Below the pieces are notes generated by a model. That model saw only the letters and a list, made by a program, of their open reading frames with translations, was not told where the DNA came from and ran no database searches. Source: Hippasteria phrygiana (lineage: Eukaryota; Echinodermata; Asteroidea; Valvatida; Goniasteridae). Taken from it: DNA of 64,000 nt. Position 1 is the first letter of the stretch. Every line of letters begins with the position of its first letter. The DNA is taken from the NCBI GenBank assembly GCA_037893225.1, contig JAZGUH010000084.1, positions 186,001 to 250,000 of the forward strand, in the 5' to 3' direction. A program made the position numbers and the translations under genes. Below are positions 53,615 to 64,000 of this stretch, piece after piece.

Positions 53615-55506
53615 TGGAGAACCTCTAATAGAGTGATAGTAAATCTGGACATACGCTACAATCTTCTCAATCCAGGAGAATTACACCCCCCATAGGCAGG
53701 CTTTAACTGTAAAGCCTCCAACCTCTTTCAGATTTCCCCCCACTATGTTCCCGCTTGGGCTTCCATCCCAGACACCGGCCACTGACATTCCACAACAGAG
53801 ATCTCAGGACAACCTTACACCCCCCCCCCCCCCCCCCTCCAGCAACAATGCTGACCGTGACCTTACGATGACCTCAGTAAGTCAGTATTTCTACTGGATC
53901 GCGACCCCACTGGGGGTGAGCATGCAGACTTGACTGGAAATTAACACATCCCAAGTAATCCCTAGGATTCCCGGCTTCAGCCTCCCGACGGGAGGTGCAT
54001 GTTTGCTGGGCTTGCTGAACGGGCTTTCTCACTCTAATGGCCGTAGCCGCAGTGATCTCCGTAGCCGCAGTGATCTCCGTAAGGAAATAATAGCCATCTA
54101 TTTTTAGGGAATGCATATATGCTTACAAGCACCGATATAGTTAGTTGCATGCATCATACAATGACGTCCTAGCCTTTCTAAATTTGAAAGTGTGTACGTC
54201 AGAAATCAGATTGTGGTGTCGCCATGAAATATTGTTTTTCATGATTCATGTTCGTTCAGGTCACAAGATGAAGAGATGTAGGGTCCATAGACAAGTACAT
54301 AATGTAGGTATATACATGTAGACTATATATAGGTGTAAAACAAAACTGTTCAAACATACAACGTACGCGAAAGGAATCATCAAAAGAAATTTTATGACTT
54401 GGATAGATGTACGACATCTTCTTTTTTTTCGACATTACCGTGAGTTATTTTTTTTGGGGGTGGCAATTCTATGGGTAAAATTTTTGCTTTTATGCTCATG
54501 AAAATTTGCATATTCATGACCAAAGTATGATGTCATCACAATGGCACTGTCACTGTGTAGCTTTGAGTACAAATACATCCAACTTCTCTACATTTTCTTG
54601 AAGTACCCAACTGGTTTCCATGTCCGACTTGTTTGTAATCCATAAATAGCTAGGATTTGTTTAAAATGTCGGTAGATTATTTTATTAAAAGCATTGATTT
54701 TAGCACTGTTTGTATGCTCTTTTAAACAAAGGGTTCCTTGTATTACCAAACAAAAGTAGCACCCTCTTCCATAAAACCGATGGAAGAATTTTCAAAAAAA
54801 TTACAAAATCACCAACTTCTTTGCAGTTCCAATGAAAACCCAAAAATAAATCTTGTATGTTTATTGTATAACACGTATTAAATTGCATGAAAACAAGTTG
54901 ACTTGGAATTTGACAAACAATTGCACGTTTAAAAACATATGGTTCAAAAACCAAATACAAAATTTCATAGCCAGAGTATTTCTTTCAAAGCGTGCAAAAA
55001 TAACCAGTTCGAAAAACAACAAAATATCTCTGAACCTAGACATGAACTTCAGAAGTTGTATGAAGTTTGACAAATGAAAAATACCACATCACGTTTGTCA
55101 TCGGTAACAACTTGTGTCACACTGTTTATGCAGACAGGGATGTTGGGGGGGAAGGGGGTTGGTGTGAGTTCACAGAGGTCTTAGTTCCAGCCTGGGTGGG
55201 CGGCCATGTTTGGCTGGACCCTTGTCAGCTGGAGCCCTCGTCTCAGGATTCCTGGGGAAGATTGTTTGCCAGACAGGAGGAGATTCTGTTACAACACCTG
55301 TCAGGGCTTCTCTCTGCCAGACAGCCAGACAGATTCCAGCATTTTGGCTAAAACGTTGACAGTTATTATATTTTGATGATTATTCTGATGATTATACAAT
55401 CTTGAGGCACCCTTCTTCAAGGTGTTTTTTTGTTTCGACTGTAGAGTTGTGGAAGCAGGATGTACACTGTACACAAGGGAAAATGACTGGGTATTTCCCA
55501 TCTGTA
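53615..55506. other. Unassigned stretch upstream of the gene's first visible exon
   Basis: No coding signal. It contains a C-run (53818-53837) and a duplicated GCCGTAGCCGCAGTGATCTCC (54041-54078). 54700-55080 is AT-rich with ORFs in both strands but no family likeness. Confidence 0.45.
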
Positions 55507-55773
55507 TTAACCCTATTAACCCCTTGGGTAACTTTACTAGAAAGTATCCTGAATCCGCCAAAATCCACCTATTTTAAAATGCACAAAAAGTTGGTTTTGG
55601 TGACTGCTCAATATGGAGGTATCCTGAATCCATCAAAATCCTGCAGTACCGCTAGGCTTACAATCCTCACTCCATCAGAATCCCCCAGGTTTTAATATGG
55701 AGGTATCCCGAATCCGCCGAAATCCTCCAAAACAGGGGAAAGATTTTGATGGATTTATGTACGTTAGGGTTAA
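55507..55773. mobile_element. TTAA-flanked MITE, CCCTA ends
   Basis: TTAACCCTATTAACCCCTTG at left, GATGGATTTATGTACGTTAGGG-TTAA at right. GGTATCCTGAATCC/AAAATCC repeats lie inside. Confidence 0.75.
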
Positions 55774-55807
55774 TAATAAAAATCAACCTTCAACAAGGTG
55801 CAGTAGC

Positions 55808-55925
55808 CAGAGATGTAGTTGAGTCCATAACAAGTCCCTGCAAGTCCATCACAAGCCCTCAGGTCCTAATCCCAATCACAAGCTATTCAAATGAGCTTTG
55901 ACAAAGGCATTCCTTTGTCAAAGTG
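55808..55925. mobile_element. hAT MITE, truncated
   Basis: CAGAGATGTAGTTGAGTCC followed by CAAGTCCCTGCAAGTCC and CAAGCTATTCAAATGAGC, as in the intronic copies. The right half is missing after CATTCCTTTGTCA. Confidence 0.85.
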
Positions 55926-56574
55926 GAAACCAATGGTGAATTTTAGTGCTAACTTTGTGTTTGTTCATATGTACTTGTTTCAATCGTTGAAAACGATACA
56001 AGCAACAGCGTTTTTGGACGGGATCTTCAGATACAGTTTTCTCAAAGATGACAGCATTTTAGAAAGAAATATTTCTTCGGACAGGTACTGCTCCATTTTC
56101 ACAATCTTTCACTAAAACTAATTTTATTTGTGGATCATTGCCAAACCCTTTAACACACTTTTTTTTCTAACTCAGCAACTCAATTATTTTTAATGGTTCT
56201 CAAAATTCATAAAAAAATTATGGAAATGTCTGAATGACTTGTCCAGGGTAACCCGGAGGAATTCCATAGGACAAGGAAAGCCCAAAACTTGACAGAGGAG
56301 GCACTTTCCAGAAATGTAAGGACCCTTGATATTTCTCATCCAGGAGAGTTCATCTTGTGGTTTCTGTGGTTTCAGTGGTTGCAGTGTCAAATAAACTTAA
56401 CACTTCATAAAAAAAACCAGGAACACATAAATATGTCAGCCATACCTACACTACCTGTGAGAGCACTTATTAATAGACCTGTGATAAGACCTGACACTTC
56501 AAAATCAACCCAGCAAACACAACACCTTTCAGGTATTTCAAAAGCTGTGTCCACATTGGACTTTTTTTGGTAAT

Positions 56575-56900
56575 ACATAGGGAGACTGTTGTCAACTTTA
56601 CCAAATTAAGTCTAATGCGGACAGCCAGTAAACTTTCCAAATTGTCAAGTGTTGGTCGTCAGTTGATCCCTCCCCAGCGGGAACTTTTACAGGGCCAACC
56701 GTGTAGCGGAAGAGTAACGTGACCAGTTTTACGTCCCTGAAAGTCCAGTGCGGACAGCCATTGTAATGTAAAACGTGCATACTGTAAACGTGCTGTAATC
56801 CAAGTGCAGACGCACGGAAGAATAACCACAGTGGAATATTCACAATCACGCACGGTCACTTTTGACAATAGTTAGTCCAATGCGAACGCAGCTTTGCTTC
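56575..56900 (-). mobile_element. TIR element, inverse copy of 60690-61085
   Basis: ATGCGGACAGCCAGTAAACT, GGTTATTCTTCCGTGCGTC (minus) and TAGTTAGTCCAATGCGAACG are shared with 60690-61085 in opposite orientation. The ends resemble each other as inverted repeats (AATGCGAACG / AATGCGGACA). Confidence 0.8.
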
Positions 56901-56939
56901 CTTCAGTTATGGTGTTTGAGCATGAAACTCAGCTATCCG

Positions 56940-57175
56940 CCTGTTCCCACCAATACACTCTAGCTATACCAAATTGCCAATAGCTTCTTCCGTCGTTCTG
57001 TATCTCTATGGAATTCTTTGCCTGGCGCATGTTTCCCTTCATCTGACGATCTTTCCTGCTTCAAGAGGAATCCTAATTTCTATCTCTTGCATCTTGGATT
57101 TTTTTCTTTTTCTAGCTCTGTACCTTGTGTGGCTTTTAGCCTTGCTCGGAGCACACTTGCATTAAAAAAAGAATA
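56940..57175 (+). pseudogene. Non-LTR retrotransposon reverse transcriptase, extreme carboxyl end
   Basis: In one frame the plus strand gives NSFFRRSVSLWNSLPGACF, then PSSDDLSCFKRN and a stop near 57175. The FF-R-V-LWNSLP pattern is the typical carboxyl terminus of CR1/Jockey/RTE-type LINE polymerases. A 5'-truncated insertion. Confidence 0.75.
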
Positions 57176-57459
57176 ATTTGAAAAAATATTCCCCCAAAAA
57201 TCTTTCAAAAATCAAATTTTCAATCTTGTTTGAAAAGCTAGCAAGCTAGGGAGACATTTCTGTTGTGCCTTTGATGACATCATGCTCTGGCTCATGAATA
57301 TCGAAATTTTGATCAGTATCAATGTTGAAATTTCTCTTATATAATTGCCACAAATGAGGGTGAGATTTATAGTATCACAGAATGAAAGATACATTATAAG
57401 TCATAAAAATCAAGTCAAGTCAATGCACATAAGGCATAAAATCCTATTGCATAGCTTCT

Positions 57460-57813
57460 TTAACCCTAACTCCCTACATCATTAAACCTGAATCCTCCAA
57501 AATTCTCTGATTCCAAAATCCTCCGATTCCAAAATCCTCCAATGTTTGTTACATGAGGACCACTGCCCGAATCCTGCAAAATCCTCCAGTGCCTTTTGGA
57601 TGAACACCCCAGTAACCTCAATCCTCTGAAATCATCCAGCATCAGATTGGGCCCCGATGACCTGGATCCTCCATTTTCCTCCAGAGGCAAAATCCTCTAA
57701 TGCTCTCAATCCCGCAAAATCCTCCGATGCTTCAACTTCCAAAGACCCTTAATCCTCCAAATTCCTCCATTTGGCAAAGAGGTTTTTGGAGGAATTGGGA
57801 AGGTTGGGGTTAA
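57460..57813. mobile_element. TTAA-flanked repeat, CCCTAAC ends
   Basis: TTAACCCTAACTCCCTACAT at left, GGAAGGTTGGGG-TTAA at right. The body matches 39780-40250. Confidence 0.85.
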
Positions 57814-58381
57814 AAAGTATTTGTTCCTGCATTGACACTGTGCAGGGTATGTATACTTTTTCAATTCAAACCATAGGAACACACATCTACACATGTACAC
57901 TTTATAATTTAGTTTCACCTTTTGAGCTGAAAGTTTATCACTATGTATCTTTTGTGCATTATGGTCATGTTATACCCTGGCCAGTGAAAATGACCGTTAT
58001 CATACAAACATCCATGCTGCCATTTGACATGCACAGCACTACGACAAACATGTCTATTTTCCATATACCTGCATAGGAGTGTATCTCTCTCTCTCTCTTC
58101 CAAAATTGTTTACTAAAACCTCTGTCACTAAACAAACACACAGGTGCCTGCACAGGTGCCACTCACGCTGACTGGCATACATGGGTGGAATTGTTGACAG
58201 TGATTTCATTCATTATTCCCCTTTGTAACGAGCTAAACAAATATTTTCAATCCTCTGCTCGGGCGCAGAATTACTTCCGGGCAAAAAAAGTGTTTGGGAG
58301 GGAATTGCACAAAGAATAGTGTTGAGCCGAGACTAGGTGACGAATCATTAAAACAAAAATCTGTCCCATTGTTTACAGTCT
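57814..58381. other. Unassigned stretch
   Basis: No gene or element recognised. A short CT microsatellite lies at 58085-58100. Confidence 0.4.
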
Positions 58382-59611
58382 TTAACCCTAACCATACTAA
58401 ATCCAACAAAATCCAACAATGGTAAAAAGCTCTTGTAATTTCCTGGATTTAGCAGTCGACACAAACTACATGGTGTGTTAGATTTTGCCATATTTAGCAG
58501 GGTGGAAGCTAACTAAATATACCTGTTGGATTTTGTTGTATTTAGCAGGGTAGCAGCTAAATATACCTGTTGGATTTTGTGGTATTTAGCAGGGTGGAAG
58601 CTAAATATACCTGTTGGATTTTGTTGTATTTAGCAGGGTGGAAGCTAAATATACCTGTTGGATTTTGTGGTATTTAGCAGGGTGGAAGCTAAATATACCT
58701 GTTGGATTTTGTTGTATTTAGCAGGGTAGCAGCTAAATATACCTATTGGATTTTGTTGTATTTAGCAGGGTCGAAGCTAAATATACCTGTTGGATTTTGT
58801 TGTATTTAGCAGGATGGAAGCTAAATATACCTGTTGGATTTTGTTGTATTTAGCAGGGTGGAAGCTAAATATACCTGTTGGATTTTGTGGTATTTAGCAG
58901 GGTGGAAGCTAAATATACCTGTTGGATTTTGTGGTATTTAGCAGGGTGGACGCTAAATATACCTGTTGGATTTTGTCGTATTTAGCAGGGTGGAAGCTAA
59001 ATATACCTGTTGGATTTTGTTGTATTTAGCAGGGTGGAAGCTAAATATACCTGTTGGGTTTTGTTGTATTTAGCAGGGTGGAAGCTAAATATACCTGTTG
59101 GGTTTTGTTGTATTTAGCAGGGTGGAAGCTCAATATACCTGTTGGATGTTGTCGTATTTAGGAGGGTAGAAGCTAAATATACCTGTTAGATTTTGTTGTA
59201 TTTAGCAGGGTGGAAGCTAAATATACCTGTTGGGTTTTGTTGTATTTAGCAGGGTGGAAGCTCAATATACCTGTTGGATTTTTGATTATTTAGCAGATAA
59301 TAAAAGCTAAACATAATCATGGATTTTGTAAAATTCAGGAGGGCAGAAGCAGACTTCTAGTAAAATTTCAGTTGAAGCTTGTTGGATTTGGCAGGGGCTC
59401 ATGCAAACAAATAACTGTTGTATTTTGTTGGATTCAGCAGGGGGTAGCTGCAAAATGCCAAGGCTGGTGTGTGTAGGTGGTACACTGCAGAATCCCACAA
59501 AATTTGCTGTTGGATTTTGTTGTATTTAGCAGGCTTTTCATTTCAGTTTTGTTGGAAATTGTTGGATTTAGCAGGGCCATATGAAAAACATTGAAGGGGG
59601 TTAGGGGTTAA
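58382..59611. mobile_element. TTAA-flanked element with an expanded 44-bp minisatellite
   Basis: TTAACCCTAACCATACTAAA at left, GAAGGGGGTTAGGGG-TTAA at right. Between 58500 and 59290 the unit TGTTGGATTTTGTTGTATTT, AGCAGGGTGGAAGCTAAATA, TACC (44 bp) repeats about 18 times. Variants GTTG/GTGG/GTCG and GGAAG/AGCAG alternate. Confidence 0.92.
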
Positions 59612-59711
59612 TACAGAATTTCCTATCAAATATTTCTTATTATTTTCTTGAAGATGCCAGTAAGGTTCTTGCCCGGAGCATGAAAAAGTAGGCAACAAAG
59701 TCTAACTCATA

Positions 59712-59860
59712 TTAACCCTCCCTCTCTCCGTGCTAAAATGAAGCCAACTACCCTACCTATCAAAACCTATCAAAACCTATCAAGTTTCAGGTTGAAACAC
59801 ACAAGCTGTTGGAGAGGAAGGGCTTAGGATTTTTGATAGTTACAACAGTAGGAGGGTTAA
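59712..59860. mobile_element. TTAA-flanked MITE (CCCTCC ends)
   Basis: TTAACCCTCCCTCTCTCCGT at left, ACAGTAGGAGGG-TTAA at right, 149 bp. A (CAAAACCTAT)n microrepeat is inside. Confidence 0.88.
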
Positions 59861-60689
59861 TCAAGGTCTGAAACTAACCCCACATTTTACATGAACAAGC
59901 CTTAAGTCAGGCTTATGGCTGAAAACTGGCATCCCTGTTAGCAGCACTTTCCACCAATAACGACAAGACCCTTTCAAAGTCTTTCATCCCCGAAGCTCTG
60001 ACTGATTTTTTCCAAAATTCACCAAACTTGAAAAAAATGCAGTGCTCTCAAGAAAACCAGAGAAATACAGAATATTCACAACATGAAAAATGTACCATAA
60101 TTTCAAAATGGCGATATGACCTTTTTGCACAAGACCTCCAACACCCAGTATGAAATTGTCCCTGTTTTTCCAATCTAAAGATAAAAATTGTGATTGATTG
60201 TCCTGAAAAATAACTGCACTTCCTCCCACACTTCACCCTTGGCTGGGATGTCTTGTTGTTGCACACTTGCCTGCCTCTACTCAACCCCTCTTGTTTATCT
60301 CAAAGATGACAAGTTTTTCCCCAGCAGGGGCTCAATTCCAAATCCATTGGACCACCTTGCCCAAGGGGGGGGAGGGGGGGAGGGAGAAATTCAGCCCCTT
60401 TGGGTTCACAGCTCTGGTCCCTGTCAAATAAAACAGCGGCGCCCTACAAATTCTGGCAGCTGCAAGTTTGTCAATATCGGATTCCTGACAATGGGGTGGA
60501 ACCAGTCAGGTTGACCTGCCAGTCCACCAATCTGTTTGGGAAAACTGCAAATTGTAGGCATACCGAGCTGATAAAAGAAAAATTTGAACTTGCACAAACA
60601 TTTTATCAAAAACTTATCACAAAAGAATGCCCAGGCTGAGGAATTTTGATCCAAAACTTGATTGCACACCGTCTTTAGTCAATCTTAAG
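59861..60689. other. Unassigned stretch
   Basis: No gene recognised. It includes a G-rich run (60365-60385). The 106-codon plus ORF at 60194-60514 has no domain I know. Confidence 0.4.
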
Positions 60690-61085
60690 CCACGTTCGCA
60701 TTGGACTAACTATTGTCAAAAGTTGATTGTAATAACATTCCACTGTGGTTATTCTTCCGTGCGTCCGCACTTGGATTACATGGCTCGCGGAAAGTCCTTG
60801 GCCACGTAATCTTTGCAGTGGTCAAACACGGAAAGCACATGATCAAAATGCACGTTTTACATTACAGTGGCTGTCCGTACTTTGCTTTTTAGCGATGTAA
60901 AAACACTGCCACGTAACTCTTCCGCTACATGGTTGGCCCTGTAAAAGTTCCTGTTGTGGAGGGATAAACGGACAACCGACGATCGACACTTGACAATTTG
61001 GAAAGTTTACCGGCTGTCCGCACTGGACTTAATTTGGACAAGTTGACAACAATCTCCGTACGTTTTACCAAAAAAAGTCCAATTA
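60690..61085 (+). mobile_element. TIR element, partner of 56575-56900
   Basis: CCACGTTCGCATTGGACTAA at left and TGTCCGCACTGGACTTAATT at right are imperfect inverted ends. The interior matches the other copy (CACTGTGGTTATTCTTCCGTG). About 396 bp. Confidence 0.8.
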
Positions 61086-61157
61086 CACCTTTCTTTATGA
61101 TCACACACACTTCCATTCAACTTTCGTTGATTAAATGAACACAAAGTATCTTCAAAC

Positions 61158-61665
61158 TTTAAAAGTAGTGTACACGTTTGGTAATCCTCGAAAAAAAATT
61201 TAAGGAGAATTATTACAAAATACCTTACTAGCCTAGTTAATAGTAGTCTCAATCATCCTGTGAAATGATGGCACCAGGTGTGCTGTCGTTTTCAAGAAAA
61301 GTGGAAATTCATATCGTTTTCCAACGATTGCTCGGCCGAACAATCGTTGAAAAACTGCCCTCTATTGACCGAATGTAGTTAATCCGTGTTGTGTCTAAAA
61401 TGGGTTAACAATCAGAAAATGGGCGCATGCGTAGTGTACCGAAGCGACGCGTTGTAACCAGTGCATGCAGTGGATCTTGGACGTTCCGCTCGGCATGTGA
61501 CCAATTGAAAACGATCCCATTTACAAAAATTGGGCTTATTTTACAAGAGGGCGCTATAACAAATGCCGCTCGACGGTTGAAAACGAACGCTGTTTTTCTC
61601 TCGTTCTTTTTTCGCCATCCAAGAATGCAAAACTTTGAACAGGTCAGTGGAACGATTTAAAAAAA
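61158..61665. mobile_element. TTAA-type element, truncated copy of 48764-49355
   Basis: TTTAAAAGTAGTGTACACG start, GAAAAACTGCCCTCTATTGA, GCGCATGCGTAGTGTACCGA and AACTTTGAACAGGTCAGTGG, as in the complete copy. The right end is missing. Confidence 0.85.
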
Positions 61666-62461
61666 GTTTTACTGCATGTATATTTATCTCATTTTCAGAT
61701 GTTCAGAATTTCCTTCTTCAGATAAATAATTTGTCTGTTGTTTCTGATAAAACGGAAGGTCCATTTGGATCAACTTCACCTGGCACCAAGTCTAATAAAA
61801 CAATTTGGAGAATTTTCATTTTGCATTACTCAAGGGTTAGTCAATGCTGTTTTGCCGACACAGCTATGAAACAAATGTTCTGTTTCTATTTGTCCTAGGT
61901 TCTTTTTAATGACACATTAATGCAGTAGGTTAATACACTCTTAAATCTAAGCGCGGCCCACCTGTTGGGGTGCAACTCGGTCTTCGCATCCCGTTTTCGC
62001 AGGCGGTATTTGCGCGCATGTTTCTCCCATCAAGTTGAGCAGATGTTGGGGCGATCATTCACCCAGGGCCTGCCATGGCACTTAGCCTTCCCTTTAGAGC
62101 CAGTTTGACAATTCCCCAGCACAATGGCCCGCTAATTCAATCTGGCAGGATGGCATTTGCAGATCTTGAAATTGTCCCAGGAGAAATGCGGGAGAGGGAA
62201 AATGGAAAAAAAAATAATAAAAGACGCATTGTGGTATGGAGAAGAGGGTTTCTGCTGTTTGGCTGGAATTTATATGCAATTGACAAATGCATGTATACAC
62301 CCACATGAATATCTCAGTTAAAACGTTCGCAGCATGTCAGAAAAAAGGAACATTGGGGCTGAGGGGTACCAGGAGTTCATCACTGGAAAACAAGTGTTTG
62401 AACATTAAAGCAGGGGCACCATGGGCATTTTCTAATTCTTTCAAACTAAACTATACCGCAC
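61666..62461. other. Unassigned stretch
   Basis: No convincing gene. 61930-62060 is GC-richer, with TTTGCGCGCATG and CGGCCCACC, but has no family match. ORFs are short. Confidence 0.4.
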
Positions 62462-62695
62462 CAGGCAATTCAGCATTTTAAATATGACTTCTGACTAAAG
62501 CCCCCTGAACAAAGACAGTGACAATTTGGGAGACCGCCAACATAAATACAAACAAGATAGCTCAGTTGGTAGAGCGCCGGTGCAGTATTCCGGATGTCGC
62601 AGGTTCAAATCCCACTCCTGCCAGTTCTCTTTCTTCACTTTGGAAATTCATTCAAATTACCAGTCAGTTTCCCTTGTGGTTTTGTTTGACATATA
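62462..62695 (+). mobile_element. tRNA-derived SINE, best preserved copy
   Basis: Head TGACTTCTGACTAAAGCCCC and GACAATTTGGGAGACCGCCA. tRNA-like 62552-62623 with A box TAGCTCAGTTGGTAGAGC, B box GGTTCAAATCC and end CACTCCTGCCA. Tail CAGTTTCCCTTGTGG...TTTGTTTGACA. Pol III boxes are intact. The acceptor stem pairs imperfectly, so I do not call a tRNA gene. Confidence 0.88.
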
Positions 62696-63280
62696 TTACA
62701 TTTTACAGAAACATCAATTTTGGAAGATAAATTGGCTGTTGGTCACATAGCTTAGACAGTACAGTATTGGATTATCGTAACTGAAACCCCTTATCATAAC
62801 TGAAAACATACATAATAAAACATACATAATATGATTTTGTACCATAACACAAGACTGTGATACCACAATTTGGGTCCACATACATGTACTACATGATGAT
62901 GTACCTAGAGGTGTTTGGGTTGGGGGGGGGGGGGGGGGGGGGGGGTGTTGGAAGACTCCTTTTCCATCAAGCCCACACTCTTGGACTATAGATCTACAGA
63001 TATGACTAACAAGAATGCAAGGGCCAGAAACTACCAACTAGTACCAGTGACCAAATCACACATATTACGAAACAAGGAACAGGTCTGAGGCCAATTTCAC
63101 GGCAATGCTAAGCACAACAAACTTGCTTAGCATGAAAAGTCTTCCTTGATACAAATAGGATTACCAGCCAAATTTATGGATAATGTATATTGCTTGTGAC
63201 TGGTATTCAGTTGTTTTTTTGCTTATCATAAAAAATCACTTTGGCTGGTAACCTGGTAACCTAGGGAAGACTTCATGCGC
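62696..63280. other. Unassigned stretch with a long G-run
   Basis: G-run of about 27 bases at 62920-62946. 63110-63240 shares TATTGCTTGTGACTGG and GCTTAGCA with 38004-38110, a dispersed repeat. No gene seen. Confidence 0.5.
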
Positions 63281-63282
63281 TA

Positions 63283-63480
63283 AGCAATTTTTTTACGCTA
63301 AGCAATTTTTGTTGCGCTTAAGCAATTTTTGTTGCGCTTAAGCAATTTTTGGGCGGTAAGCAAATTTTGTTTGCGCTAAGCAAATGTTTTTTTGCGCTAA
63401 GCAAATGTTTTTTGCGCTAAGCAATTTTTTTTGCACTTGAGCAATTTTTTGCGTCAAGCAATTTGTTTTGTGCTTAGCAG
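63283..63480. repeat. Short-unit minisatellite, GCGCTAAGCAATTTTT
   Basis: About ten units of 17-21 bp: GCTAAGCAATTTTT(T)GTTGC with AAGCAAATGTTTTTTTGC variants. It grows out of the GCTTAGC-rich dispersed repeat on its left. Confidence 0.9.
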
Positions 63481-64000
63481 CTGCATAAAAGTGGACTGAG
63501 CTTTGACAAGGACACAGCAAGTTTCCCCCTGCAGCTTCCTTGTCATAATTGACCAATTATAGTGCAATGACATTCCCCCATGGCCTGGGGTTGTTGCCAG
63601 AGCAGCTGCAGAACTGACCTCTCCAAAGAAGAATCTACAAAAAACTCCCTCATCAGTCTTCATCAGTCTTCACCACCCACCCCCCCCCCCCCCCCCCCCA
63701 AAATGCAACTGGACTAGACTGACCATTATGGCCACACCAGACCTGACTGAAGCAGGGGACTGGGAGATGCCGCGCCTCTCCTGTGCAGCTGATGGCATGT
63801 GGCAAGCCAATTACTAAAATGGAACCAGCCCCCTCAAAGAAATTTAGATGTCAATCACACATAAAAATACAGTACCTGTTGAAAAGGTTTCGGATTGGGA
63901 GATCATTCAAGACACTATTAACAGTGGGCGATCAATTACAGACTGCCTTTTGACCAAGATGATTGGGTAAACAGGTGATCTGGGTGGAAAAGTCACTGGG
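63481..64000. other. Unassigned stretch at the window edge
   Basis: C-run (63680-63699), otherwise mixed composition. I searched both strands for an IGFBP-like or signal peptide exon of the CRIM1-like gene and did not find one. Confidence 0.45.

Noticed and set aside
54853..55077. Overlapping ORFs on both strands
   Set aside because: AT-rich, Asn/Lys- or Phe/Leu-rich translations with no start context or homology.
62552..62623. Functional tRNA gene
   Set aside because: A and B boxes are intact, but the acceptor stem mismatches, the anticodon arm is self-palindromic, and identical flanking heads at four loci mark a SINE.
50361..64000. Signal peptide plus IGFBP exon of the CRIM1-like gene
   Set aside because: I looked on the minus strand for a Cys-rich IGFBP motif (GCGCC type) and a leader next to a donor and found none; it probably lies outside the window.

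Overview
This window comes from an animal genome. It holds one large multi-exon protein gene on the minus strand in a TE-rich, AT-leaning background with long introns. The gene is recognisably CRIM1 (cysteine-rich motor neuron 1 / cysteine-rich transmembrane BMP regulator). The divergent but collinear CRIM1 architecture, a Penelope-like element, a 2A-like motif, chromodomain Ty3 retrotransposons and very many short hairpin transposons suggest a marine invertebrate deuterostome, most likely an echinoderm. That assignment is inference: no species marker is present.

Layout. 1-4.25 kb holds satellite-like tandem repeats: a 957-bp duplication, a ~400-bp array carrying TGACGTCA palindromes, and an A-tract/hairpin array. 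4.25-8 kb is mostly unassigned. It contains a 31-bp minisatellite open in all three minus frames and fused to an ORF with a signal peptide and a 2A-like motif, plus a foldback MITE. 8.2-17.7 kb is a nested pair of minus-strand Ty3/gypsy LTR retrotransposons. The inner one has a chromodomain, a primer-binding site and a polypurine tract, and has inserted into an older, inactive one. 17.7-24.5 kb is intergenic DNA downstream of the gene, with hAT-, pogo- and piggyBac-like MITEs and a 59-bp satellite.

24.69-50.35 kb is the CRIM1-like gene, read right to left. Fourteen exons with GT/AG borders encode about 908 residues: four CRIM1 amino-terminal Cys-rich segments, two von Willebrand C (VWC) units, five antistasin-like repeats, four more VWC domains, a stalk, one transmembrane helix and a short tail. 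Every junction is phase 1 except one (phase 2), and all junctions join in frame. The start, signal peptide and IGFBP domain were not found, so they presumably lie beyond base 64000. The introns are packed with mobile elements, including four hAT-type MITEs with perfect 8-bp target duplications, a Penelope GIY-YIG fragment with hammerhead-like termini, a deleted Tc1-like element and many TTAA-flanked elements.

50.4-64 kb is the upstream intron or 5' flank: SINEs, a 44-bp minisatellite inside a TTAA-flanked element, LINE 3' ends, and long stretches without recognisable content.

The only host gene I can support is CRIM1. No bacterial-type system, CRISPR array or rRNA is present.
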